From the NCBI GenBank assembly GCA_964409165.1, contig CAYPCH010000133.1, positions 1 through 9,892 on the forward strand: DNA of 9,892 nucleotides, in the 5' to 3' direction. Positions 1 through 6,528 of the stretch are shown piece after piece. Below the pieces are notes generated by a model that made no database searches, was not told where the DNA came from, and was given only the letters and a program-made list of their open reading frames with translations. The stretch is from CAYPCH01 sp964409165. Lineage in GTDB: Bacteria > Bacillota > Clostridia > Acetivibrionales > Acetivibrionaceae. Position numbers and translations under genes: made by a program. Every line of letters starts with the position of its first letter. Within the stretch, counting starts at the first letter, position 1.

Positions 1-69
1 ACTTGTGAGCAACCAGAGCCTCAAAATACTATAAGTGGGAAAGTTGAGTTAATAATCATAAGTCTGTAA
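1..69 (+). CDS. C-terminal tail of an upstream protein, possibly SPOCS-like (partial)
   Basis: Frame 1 is open from the first base to a TAA at 67-69 and gives 22 residues ending in GKVELIIISL. The ending resembles the end of the next gene (VVKIDLIILRDIEV), both being a short beta strand of alternating hydrophobics. This suggests two neighbouring genes of the same family. The evidence is short: an open frame this length can occur by chance and there is no visible start. The call rests on the C-terminal similarity and on the 42-base gap to the next reading frame. Confidence 0.45.
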   Translation, partial: TCEQPEPQNTISGKVELIIISL

Positions 70-97
70 ACATAATATTGTAACAAAAGATTGAAAC

Positions 98-103
98 TAT
101 AAT
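98..103 (+). promoter_or_regulatory. Possible -10 box upstream of the SPOCS-like gene
   Basis: TATAAT lies 9 bases before the ATG at 112. No convincing -35 box sits at the right distance (TTGTAA at 78-83 is only 14 bases away). If it is real, transcription would begin at about 110, which would favour the downstream ATG at 172 as the true start. The region is AT-rich, so a chance match is quite possible. Confidence 0.3.
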
Positions 104-111
104 ACTATATT

Positions 112-786
112 ATGGAACGCAAGAAAGCATTATTGGCAGAATTGTTGCAGAGCATGATTGGGGGATGGTCAATGAGTCATTTTAACATGTATAAGAATTA
201 CCCGAATTACAATTTTTTTAATAAAAAGATTACAGAAATGAAAACCAGCAGTTTTTACGAAAGAAGAAAAATGGGTACAGAAAATTCAAAAAACTGTATT
301 GCAGTAAAAAGGGTAATTGACACCCTATCAGTGAGGCATTTGATTGAATTTGAACTGCCTTTTCCGGAGATGTATCCTGCTCTTGAAATAAGAAATAATA
401 TTTCACAGATAAGAAATATTCAATGTAATGTTTTAAAAAATGGTATACTGATAAATGCAGAACTTTTTAAGAGTATAAGCTACAGTACGTTTGAAGATAA
501 ATATACATATAATCATAAAGGCTTTGCTTCTGAGGCGAAATATGGGGATTTGAAGTTTGTTTCTGCAGTTATACCTTTTAGTTGTTATAGGCATCTAAAA
601 GCATCAAGGTCAGGAGACGTTGCAGAGATTAAATTTGCTGGAACAGATGAAGCTTGTATTGTTGATACCCTAATAGAGCCTTGTGTTTTTTCAGGAGATA
701 AGATGCAGTTATACAAAAGCTTTAGTGAAAAGGCAGTGGTTAAGATAGATTTGATTATATTGAGAGATATAGAGGTTTGCATATAA
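112..786 (+). CDS. SPOCS/DUF3794-like protein, probably sporulation-related
   Basis: This 224-residue protein has no catalytic motif. Residues from about 95 to 175 follow the pattern of the SPOCS (DUF3794) domain: a strand ending in KNGILINAELFKSISY, a charged insertion, then VSAVIPFSCYRHL and a hydrophilic turn. In that family the domain occurs in spore-coat or spore-surface proteins such as SafA-like and LysM-linked ones. The C-terminal KAVVKIDLIIL strand fits the end of such a domain. There is no signal peptide or membrane segment. The start is uncertain: the ATG at 112 has an in-frame stop only 10 bases upstream but no ribosome site, whereas the ATG at 172 follows GGGGG at 160-164 with a 7-base spacer and may be the real start (204 aa). 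A spore role is inferred from the family resemblance only. Confidence 0.55.
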   Translation: MERKKALLAELLQSMIGGWSMSHFNMYKNYPNYNFFNKKITEMKTSSFYERRKMGTENSKNCIAVKRVIDTLSVRHLIEFELPFPEMYPALEIRNNISQIRNIQCNVLKNGILINAELFKSISYSTFEDKYTYNHKGFASEAKYGDLKFVSAVIPFSCYRHLKASRSGDVAEIKFAGTDEACIVDTLIEPCVFSGDKMQLYKSFSEKAVVKIDLIILRDIEVCI

Positions 787-803
787 AAGGGGCTTTGCAA
801 ATC

Positions 804-1547
804 TCACAAGTTTTGTTTTTCGGTAAGGTACTTCCAGTATTTCACTGGCATATGTTGTTTCTGGAGCTTGGGTTTAATCCTTTCTTTTATACATATGCTA
901 TTAAAATACTCTTTCCATAGAATTTCATAAGAATCCTTGTCAGTTCTGTGAGTGTATTGAAATTCAGATGGCAAGTCAATAAAAAGGCATTTTTCACCGT
1001 CAAATACACCGGCAATGTTTCTATTTACATCATGTATTATCCAGTTTTGGTCAGATAATCTTTCTTTAAAATGCGGACAAACCAAAACTGTAATATTACA
1101 GCTGGGATTAAAGGGAGCGTAGTACAAATTATCATCAAGCTTTTTAAACCTTATAAGACCAAGCATTGCATGGCATTCTCCACGTACTCTTTTCGCAGCT
1201 TTCTGCACCTTAAGAACTCTGTCATCTGAAAGATAGAGATCTACTGAGGCTCCTTTTTTAAAACCAAGCTTGACATATTGGTATATAAAAGTATGAATTT
1301 TTTCGTGATCCGAGAGGTAAGCATGGTATATGTTGGTCAAAGCGTTATATGAAATTTTGCGGGATACGGCAGCATAAACTTTTGAAGCCTTGTCGGAATC
1401 TGTCTGTATATGTATATTGTTTTCCCAAAAAGCTTGCTGTATATATTCACACGGTAATATTGAATCCGGGGTTTCATGCCTGTAATAAGCTTCATAAATT
1501 GCTGTCAACAGCCCATCAAAGCTTCCGTCAAAAAAATAATTAATCAT
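804..1547 (-). CDS. DUF4130-type DNA metabolism protein, partner of the radical SAM protein
   Basis: This 247-residue protein matches the family annotated as 'probable DNA metabolism protein' (TIGR03915, containing DUF4130), which is normally encoded beside the radical SAM family seen next door. Recognisable parts are the N-terminal YFFDGSFDGLLTAIYEAY, a central RVRGECHAMLGLIRFKKL segment, and YYAPFNPSCNIT...HFKERLSDQNWIIHDVNRNIAGVFDG. Length is as expected for the family. Its ATG (1545-1547) overlaps the stop codon of the upstream radical SAM gene by one base (TAATG), and an AGGTGAA ribosome site lies inside that gene's end (1553-1559), so the two are probably translationally coupled. Its biochemical role is unknown; action on DNA together with the radical SAM enzyme is inferred from the family pairing. 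Confidence 0.85.
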   Translation of the reverse strand: MINYFFDGSFDGLLTAIYEAYYRHETPDSILPCEYIQQAFWENNIHIQTDSDKASKVYAAVSRKISYNALTNIYHAYLSDHEKIHTFIYQYVKLGFKKGASVDLYLSDDRVLKVQKAAKRVRGECHAMLGLIRFKKLDDNLYYAPFNPSCNITVLVCPHFKERLSDQNWIIHDVNRNIAGVFDGEKCLFIDLPSEFQYTHRTDKDSYEILWKEYFNSICIKERIKPKLQKQHMPVKYWKYLTEKQNL

Positions 1548-2854
1548 TATAGTTCACCTGTTATACTCATCATACTATCCTCAACTGTAGGTGTGCTGGA
1601 TACAAGAGAAAAGATGGAAATCTGTTCCCATTCGGTAGATTGCGTATTTTTTTTGATACTATTTGTCAATGCATGCCTTATGAGTGTCTGATCCATACTT
1701 GCTTCGCTGTAATGCTTTCCTTTACATGTAATGAAGAATCTTGCACGTTTCAAGACTATGCCAAGCTTCTTCAAATCTTGATAGTCTAGAGACATAACTT
1801 TTCTTGCAGTAATAATTTTCTTAGCGGAACGTACACCTATACCAGGGACTCTAAGAAGAGTTTGATAATCGGCGCGGTTTATTTCAACGGGGAAATGTTC
1901 AAGGTTATAAAGTGCCCAGTTTGCTTTTGGATCCAATTGTATATCAAAATCAGGCTGTCTTTCATTCAAAAGCTCATCGGCACAGAATCCGTAATAACGC
2001 AGTAGCCAGTCTGCCTGGTATAATCTGTGTTCTCTTAAGAGAGGTGGTTTATTGAGTGCAGGTAACAAAGGATTTTCAGATACGGGTACGTATGCGGAAT
2101 AGTAAACTCTTTTTAAATTGAAGTTCTTATAAAGTTTTTCAGAGAGCTTTAAGATACTTAAATCATGGTCGGCGGTAGCTCCGACTATAAGTTGTGTGCT
2201 TTGACCTCCAGGTACAAAAAGCGAAGCCTTTTTCAGCGTTTTTCTTTCATCTGATTTTTCTATTATTTTGTTGTTTATAAACCCCATAGGCTTAATTATG
2301 GCATCCCTTTCTTTCTGGGGGGCAAGCAACTTAAGACCTCTGCTTGAAGGCAATTCTATATTGACACTCATTCTGTCAACCAGTTTGCCGGTAGCTTCAA
2401 CCAGGCTGAGGTCTGCTCCAGGTATCGCTTTAACATGAATATAGCCGTTAAACTTGTATTGGTCTCTCAAAAGTCTTACAGATTCACAAAGGAGTTCCAT
2501 GGTATGGTTTGGATTTTTTATAATAGATGAACTTAAAAATAATCCTTCAATGTAGTTGCGCCTATAAAAGTTAATAGTCAGGGAGGCAACTTCCTGAGGA
2601 GTAAAAGAAGCTCTAGGTATATCGTTTGAACTTCTGTTTACACAATATGCGCAATCGTACACGCAGTAGTTTGTCATAAGTATTTTCAACAGGGAAATGC
2701 ACCTTCCGTCTTCGGACCAACTGTGACAGATACCGCTGACTGCACTGTTGCCCAATCCGCCTTTTGAGTTTTTCCTTGAACTGCCGCTGGAAGAGCATGA
2801 GACGTCATATTTTGCTGCTGCAGATAGAATTTCAAGCTTTTTCTGAAGCTCCAT
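1547..2854 (-). CDS. Radical SAM protein of the putative DNA modification/repair family
   Basis: The 435-residue protein has the radical SAM iron-sulfur motif CxxxCxxC (C64, C68, C71, in CVYDCAYC) and a C-terminal helix-hairpin-helix DNA-binding motif (about 333-347, LLRVPGIGVRSAKKI). This combination and the Cys-rich N-terminus (CSSSGSS, GICHSWSEDGRC) fit the family named 'putative DNA modification/repair radical SAM protein' (TIGR03916), which co-occurs with DUF4130 proteins and a uracil-DNA-glycosylase-like domain. The ATG at 2854 is chosen because GGAGGTG (2861-2867) sits 6 bases upstream and the predicted promoter starts transcription near 2880; the ATG at 2902 would lie upstream of that transcript. 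It is the first gene of a two-gene operon with the DUF4130 gene. A LexA-like box in the promoter suggests DNA-damage control. The substrate is unknown. Confidence 0.9.
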   Translation of the reverse strand: MELQKKLEILSAAAKYDVSCSSSGSSRKNSKGGLGNSAVSGICHSWSEDGRCISLLKILMTNYCVYDCAYCVNRSSNDIPRASFTPQEVASLTINFYRRNYIEGLFLSSSIIKNPNHTMELLCESVRLLRDQYKFNGYIHVKAIPGADLSLVEATGKLVDRMSVNIELPSSRGLKLLAPQKERDAIIKPMGFINNKIIEKSDERKTLKKASLFVPGGQSTQLIVGATADHDLSILKLSEKLYKNFNLKRVYYSAYVPVSENPLLPALNKPPLLREHRLYQADWLLRYYGFCADELLNERQPDFDIQLDPKANWALYNLEHFPVEINRADYQTLLRVPGIGVRSAKKIITARKVMSLDYQDLKKLGIVLKRARFFITCKGKHYSEASMDQTLIRHALTNSIKKNTQSTEWEQISIFSLVSSTPTVEDSMMSITGEL

Positions 2855-2860
2855 GAAACA

Positions 2861-2867
2861 CACCTCC
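2861..2867 (-). promoter_or_regulatory. Ribosome binding site that decides the radical SAM start
   Basis: GGAGGTG on the minus strand, 6 bases before the ATG at 2854. It supports the 435-residue form over a 451-residue form beginning at 2902. Confidence 0.8.
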
Positions 2868-2886
2868 GAAAATTTCACCTGCAAAA

Positions 2887-2915
2887 ATTGTATCACAAGC
2901 ACAATGAAAAATCAA
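2887..2915 (-). promoter_or_regulatory. Promoter of the radical SAM/DUF4130 operon
   Basis: Read on the minus strand: -35 TTGATT (2910-2915), a 17-base spacer, and an extended -10, TGA-TACAAT (TACAAT at 2887-2892). The predicted start of transcription is near 2880, leaving a leader of about 26 bases that holds the GGAGGTG ribosome site. Spacing and extended -10 both fit sigma-A. Confidence 0.7.
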
Positions 2916-2926
2916 ACAAACGTTCG
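2913..2926 (-). promoter_or_regulatory. Candidate LexA (SOS) box
   Basis: The minus strand reads CGAACGTTTGTTTG. Against the Gram-positive LexA operator core CGAAC-N4-GTTCG, 9 of the 10 fixed bases match (a T replaces the C in the second half-site, which the looser Bacillus consensus GTTY allows). The box overlaps the -35 hexamer by three bases, where a bound repressor would block RNA polymerase. The operon's DNA-repair family assignment makes LexA control plausible. No lexA gene is visible here. Confidence 0.6.
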
Positions 2927-3027
2927 ATGAATTGTGGCTATTGCAATAACGATTTTTGGTCTGTACAATTGATTGCGTAAAAATGGAAATATGTTTGATT
3001 TATATAGAATAAGATGTTTACGTATGC

Positions 3028-3033
3028 TATAAT
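3028..3033 (+). promoter_or_regulatory. Extended -10 candidate, upstream of the c-di-GMP gene
   Basis: TATAAT preceded by TGC (TG at 3025-3026), an extended -10. No good -35 is seen at 17 bases. It points toward the c-di-GMP gene, 400 bases away. Confidence 0.35.
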
Positions 3034-3043
3034 GAAAGTAATG

Positions 3044-3073
3044 TTGAAAAGTGTGTATTGTTTTGTATATAAT
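3044..3073 (+). promoter_or_regulatory. Promoter candidate for the c-di-GMP gene
   Basis: TTGAAA (3044-3049) and TATAAT (3068-3073) are separated by 18 bases. Transcription would start near 3080, just inside the left arm of the inverted repeat 3077-3133, giving a leader of about 350 bases. Confidence 0.45.
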
Positions 3074-3076
3074 ATA

Positions 3077-3133
3077 AATATAGACAATGCAATCAACATT
3101 TTGCAATTAGTAATTTAAATTATTGTCTATATT
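3077..3133. repeat. Perfect 12-bp inverted repeat at the predicted transcript start
   Basis: AATATAGACAAT (3077-3088) and ATTGTCTATATT (3122-3133) are exact reverse complements separated by 33 bases. It could be an operator dyad for a regulator or a 5' hairpin of the c-di-GMP gene's leader. Function is not shown. Confidence 0.6.
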
Positions 3134-3431
3134 GAATGCGATAAAGATTATACATCGCACTTCAATTTTCTTAATGCGACATCACGAAAATTAATTTTTT
3201 CAATGTAGAAACAAATATATATTGAATCTCAAATCCTACTATAATGATTCAGTTAACGAGATTATAATACATGTATTCATATATTTATTTACAATTTACT
3301 TATATTTCGTTTGATGTTAGTGTACTGATTCTTTTACTTGAGTTTTTTTCATGGGTTGTTTCACAGAATACTACAGATAAATTTATAATGGAAATGCTCG
3401 AAGAAGGTTAAATTTTTTTGGAGGATCTAGA

Positions 3432-6005
3432 ATGAGTATCAAACGATATAACATGATTATGTTATTATTTTTACTGATAATCTTAGGTAGCAGTACATCA
3501 TATGCTTTCCCTCAGACTATTATTTATGAAGGTGAAGTATATCCTCCGCTTAAGTATGAAACAGGTGGAGACCTTCATGGCTTTGAGATGGAACTGAACA
3601 ATTATATCTTTAACGGAGAAGAATACATTTTAGAGTATTCCACGAATGACTGGGATAGCGTATACAGCAAGCTTAAAAACAATGAGATTGATACATGTGG
3701 AATGCTTGCAATATTGGATGAACGCAATGATGAAATTCTTTATTCGGATACGGTATTAAAGAGCTTTATTTCTATTTACTCAAAAAGAGGAGTATCTGAT
3801 GTATCGTTGGCTAACTTGAGTAAATACCGTGTTGGTGTTGGACGATCACAGTATACAGAGGCGATTTTATTAAATGACGTCAGAGTTACTGATTATGTTG
3901 TTTATGATGATATAAGCAGTGCAGTTGATGCATTGAATGACGGGTCTATAGAAGTTCTTTTTGAGAATCAGGAAGTTGTCAAATATTATTTGGTTAATAA
4001 AGGTTTGCAGGGGGTAATAATTCCGCAACGAACCAACCTTTTTCCTGTTAAAGTAGCGTATGGTGTTAAAAAAAATAGACCTGAACTTGTAAAGTACATT
4101 AACAAAAAAATAAAACAGTTGAAGAAATCAGGCATTTATGAAGAGGTTTATAGAAAGCATTTTTATGAACCTTCGTATTATCATAAAGAGGTGCACGAAA
4201 AGAGATGTGCATTAATACTTTTTAGTGCTGTAATTATTTTTATTCTTTTACAGTTGTACGTAAGATACCTTAAAAAGAAGGTTTCAAAAACGTATGGAGA
4301 GTTGCGAAAGCAACATGAGTGGCTTAGCATAACGCTGGCAAACATAGGTGATGCAGTTATAACTACTGACGAAAAAGGTATAATCACACTTGCAAATCTC
4401 GAAGCAGAGAAGTTATTTGATATGTCAGCAAAAGAATTGTTGGAAAGACGGCTTGATGAACTGATGGCAAAGATTAGGGACACGAACGGCGAAGCAAATG
4501 AGATATTAATTGATGGAGTAATTAAGCGGGGGTTGATTATAAGCCTTGAGAATAATACGATTTTTAATGATGATAATGATCCAGAGCGTTTGATATCAGG
4601 TACAATTGCCCCAATAAGAAATGATTCCTTGCGAATTGTAGGATCTGTTACAGTACTAAAGGATATTACCGAGATAAAAAGAACAGAACAAATTATTCAT
4701 AATATGGAGTATTATGACTCGTTAACAGGACTCCCGAACAGGACTCTGTTTACCGACCGATTAAATATGGCTTTGGCTCAGGCAAGACGCAATAAACAAC
4801 AGAGTGCACTTATTATACTTGATCTTGATAACTTTAAAGCAATAAACGACACGCTGGGTCATTCTATTGGAGATCTATTGCTAAAACAGGTGGGCGAAAC
4901 AATAAGTACCAGCCTTAGAGAAGTTGATACTGTAGCGCGTCTTGGAGGAGACGAGTTTATTATACTCCAGCCGCAGATTAATGATGTAGGTGATGCAACA
5001 AAGATTTCAGAGAGGATAATTGAAAAATTCCAGACTTCTTGGACTTTGGAAGACAAGGAGTACTATATTACTGCAAGCCTTGGAATAGCTATATTTCCAA
5101 ATGATGGAGAGGACTCGCAGACTCTTTTTAAGAATGCTGATACAGCAATGTACAGAGCTAAAGAAGTGGGAAAAAATAATTTTCAGCTATTTACCGAATC
5201 ATTAAATATAAAAGTCCAGCAAAAGCTCGAAATAGAAAATAGTTTAAGAAGGGCTATTGAGAGAGAAGAGTTTGTACTTTTCTACCAGCCTCAGGTTGAT
5301 ATAATAAGCGGAAAGGTAGTAGGGGTTGAAGCGTTACTCCGTTGGTACAGACCGGGATTTGGTCTTGTTCCTCCAATGGACTTTATTCCTTTGGCAGAGG
5401 AGACAGGTCTGATTATTCCGATAGGAGAGTGGGTACTCCGCAAAGCATGTAGGCAGAACAAAAAATGGATTGATGAGGGTATTGAACCGATTTTGATGGC
5501 TGTCAATCTATCTGCAAGGCAGTTCCAACAGCAGAATTTGTTCAGAATGATTGAGAGTGTGCTTGAAGAAACCGGACTGGATCCAAAACTTCTTGAACTT
5601 GAGATAACTGAAAGTACGGCAATGAAGAATTTGAATCTGACAATACAAATATTAACAAGACTAAGAGAGAAAGGCATTAGAATATCTCTGGATGATTTTG
5701 GGACAGGCTATTCATCTTTGAACTATTTAAAATGTCTGCCAATAGATACTTTAAAGATCGATAAAAGCTTTGTTCACGATATAACAGCCAATTCAAATGA
5801 AGAAGCTATTGCCAGATCGGTTATAGTTTTAGCACATAAAATGCTACTTACAGTAGTGGCTGAAGGTGTGGAAACTAATGAGCAACTTGAGTTTTTAAAA
5901 GAAGAGAAGTGTGACAAGTTTCAGGGCTATCTCTTTTGTAAGCCGTTGCCTACGGATGAAATTGAGGCGCTTTTAAAAAAAGAAACTTTCAGACGTAATT
6001 TATGA
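3432..6005 (+). CDS. Membrane-bound c-di-GMP enzyme: SBP sensor, PAS, GGDEF and EAL domains
   Basis: An 857-residue hybrid enzyme that probably makes and breaks c-di-GMP. Order: signal peptide (1-25), extracellular SBP-bac-3 domain similar to amino-acid-binding proteins (about 28-248), one transmembrane helix (about 258-277), PAS (about 290-418), GGDEF (about 425-585) and EAL (about 600-850). Active motifs are intact: GGDEF at 505-509 for the cyclase, and EALLRW (633-638), NLSARQF, LEITES, DDFGTGYSSL, KIDKSFV and EGVET for the phosphodiesterase. An RxxD inhibitory site (R496 to D499) lies five residues before GGDEF, so product inhibition is likely. The start follows GGAGG (3420-3424) with 7 bases of spacer. 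The ligand is unknown; an amino acid or similar small molecule is a guess from the fold. A strong terminator follows. Confidence 0.95.
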   Translation: MSIKRYNMIMLLFLLIILGSSTSYAFPQTIIYEGEVYPPLKYETGGDLHGFEMELNNYIFNGEEYILEYSTNDWDSVYSKLKNNEIDTCGMLAILDERNDEILYSDTVLKSFISIYSKRGVSDVSLANLSKYRVGVGRSQYTEAILLNDVRVTDYVVYDDISSAVDALNDGSIEVLFENQEVVKYYLVNKGLQGVIIPQRTNLFPVKVAYGVKKNRPELVKYINKKIKQLKKSGIYEEVYRKHFYEPSYYHKEVHEKRCALILFSAVIIFILLQLYVRYLKKKVSKTYGELRKQHEWLSITLANIGDAVITTDEKGIITLANLEAEKLFDMSAKELLERRLDELMAKIRDTNGEANEILIDGVIKRGLIISLENNTIFNDDNDPERLISGTIAPIRNDSLRIVGSVTVLKDITEIKRTEQIIHNMEYYDSLTGLPNRTLFTDRLNMALAQARRNKQQSALIILDLDNFKAINDTLGHSIGDLLLKQVGETISTSLREVDTVARLGGDEFIILQPQINDVGDATKISERIIEKFQTSWTLEDKEYYITASLGIAIFPNDGEDSQTLFKNADTAMYRAKEVGKNNFQLFTESLNIKVQQKLEIENSLRRAIEREEFVLFYQPQVDIISGKVVGVEALLRWYRPGFGLVPPMDFIPLAEETGLIIPIGEWVLRKACRQNKKWIDEGIEPILMAVNLSARQFQQQNLFRMIESVLEETGLDPKLLELEITESTAMKNLNLTIQILTRLREKGIRISLDDFGTGYSSLNYLKCLPIDTLKIDKSFVHDITANSNEEAIARSVIVLAHKMLLTVVAEGVETNEQLEFLKEEKCDKFQGYLFCKPLPTDEIEALLKKETFRRNL

Positions 6006-6024
6006 ATACAGAAGCTTTTATAAA

Positions 6025-6060
6025 ACGGATGCTACTAATTCACTGTAGTGTCCGTTTTTT
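6025..6060 (+). terminator. Rho-independent terminator after the c-di-GMP gene
   Basis: An 11-bp stem (6025-6035 with 6045-6055, including two G-U pairs), a 9-base loop and a run of T to 6060. Flanking A and T runs can extend the stem. It lies 20 bases after the stop codon. Confidence 0.9.
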
Positions 6061-6065
6061 AAATA

Positions 6066-6100
6066 GGCCTCTTGGAGTGAAATGAAAGAGGCAAAATTTT
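6066..6100 (+). repeat. 35-nt repeat, copy 1, with hairpin
   Basis: Begins GGCCTCTTGGAG and ends GAGGCAAAATTTT. GCCTCTT and AAGAGGC form a 7-bp stem with a 12-base loop. It matches the copy at 6130-6164 in 34 of 35 positions. It lies upstream of the following operon's predicted promoter. Confidence 0.8.
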
Positions 6101-6126
6101 GTATCCTCGATGGGTACGAAATTTTG
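6094..6126 (+). repeat. Inter-repeat hairpin, about 14 bp
   Basis: AAAATTTTGTATCC pairs with GGGTACGAAATTTT, with two G-U pairs and a 5-base TCGAT loop. It overlaps the end of repeat copy 1, so copy 1, this hairpin and copy 2 form a structured string. A further inverted repeat here is unlikely to be chance in AT-rich DNA. Confidence 0.6.
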
Positions 6127-6129
6127 TTG

Positions 6130-6164
6130 GGCCTCTTGGAGTGAAATGAGAGAGGCAAAATTTT
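6130..6164 (+). repeat. 35-nt repeat, copy 2
   Basis: Second copy of the 35-nt unit, starts 64 bases after copy 1 and differs by one base (A to G near the hairpin end), shortening the stem to GCCTCT/AGAGGC with a 14-base loop. Confidence 0.8.
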
Positions 6165-6172
6165 ATTACCTG

Positions 6173-6201
6173 TTGATATTGTTAATTTACAGAGTTATAA
6201 T
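6173..6201 (+). promoter_or_regulatory. Promoter of the UPF0237-UPF0210 operon
   Basis: TTGATA (6173-6178), a 17-base spacer and TATAAT (6196-6201): a near-consensus sigma-A promoter. Start of transcription is predicted near 6208, 40 bases before the first ATG. The 35-nt repeats therefore lie outside the transcript. Confidence 0.75.
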
Positions 6202-6247
6202 ACTTGATATATTATGACACAAAAAAATCCCGGGAGGAAAAGTATTT

Positions 6248-6517
6248 ATGAGAGCAGTAGTAACTGTTATAGGCAAGGATAAAATCGGTATAATTGCAGG
6301 GATCAGCAATGTCCTTGCAGATTGCAGTGTAAATATTCTTGATATATCTCAGACAACTATGCAGGATGTGTTTACCATGATAATGCTTGTAGACATATCA
6401 GGTTTATCTATAGATTTTTCACAGCTATCCGAAAGGCTGGAGAAAAAAGGTGTTGATCTTGGTCTTTCCATAAAAATACAGCATGAAGATATATTTAATT
6501 CCATGCACCGCATATAG
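6248..6517 (+). CDS. ACT domain protein, UPF0237 family
   Basis: The 89-residue protein is a single ACT-like domain: a beta-alpha-beta start (MRAVVTVIGKDKIGIIAGISNVLADCSVNILDISQTTM) followed by a second helix-strand half. ACT domains usually bind small molecules such as amino acids and act as regulators, here probably as a homodimer or partner; the ligand is unknown. Length equals that of UPF0237 members, which are encoded next to UPF0210 genes (for example SP_0238/SP_0239 in Streptococcus pneumoniae, from memory). The ATG follows a GGGAGG site (6232-6237) with a 10-base spacer, slightly long. Its stop codon is 11 bases before the GTG of the partner gene. Confidence 0.9.
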   Translation: MRAVVTVIGKDKIGIIAGISNVLADCSVNILDISQTTMQDVFTMIMLVDISGLSIDFSQLSERLEKKGVDLGLSIKIQHEDIFNSMHRI

Positions 6518-6528
6518 GAGGGGTTCAA

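Larger units (their letters stand above)
2927..3431. other. AT-rich divergent intergenic region
   Basis: About 500 bases separate the radical SAM operon from the c-di-GMP enzyme gene. It holds at least two plus-strand promoter candidates (-10 boxes at 3028-3033 and 3068-3073), a perfect 12-bp inverted repeat, a set of short stems that could pair in two ways, and a 46-codon open frame (3271-3411). I found no tRNA or known riboswitch, including no recognisable c-di-GMP aptamer. Confidence 0.7.

Noticed and set aside
776..801. TTTGCA...TGCAAA dyad between the convergent genes as a bidirectional terminator
   Set aside because: The stem is only 6 bp and no T-run follows, so it is not a convincing terminator.
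2855..2902. Longer start of the radical SAM protein at 2902
   Set aside because: That ATG lies upstream of the predicted transcription start and has no ribosome site, while the ATG at 2854 has an ideal one.
2912..3106. 64-residue minus-strand frame in the divergent intergenic region
   Set aside because: AT-rich frame that overlaps the promoters and the LexA-like box, without a ribosome site.
2927..3431. c-di-GMP riboswitch (GEMM) in front of the c-di-GMP gene
   Set aside because: I looked for the conserved aptamer segments and did not find them; the stems present are short and unlike the known classes.
6066..6164. CRISPR array
   Set aside because: Only two repeats are present, each an imperfect hairpin with a structured spacer, and no cas genes are visible.
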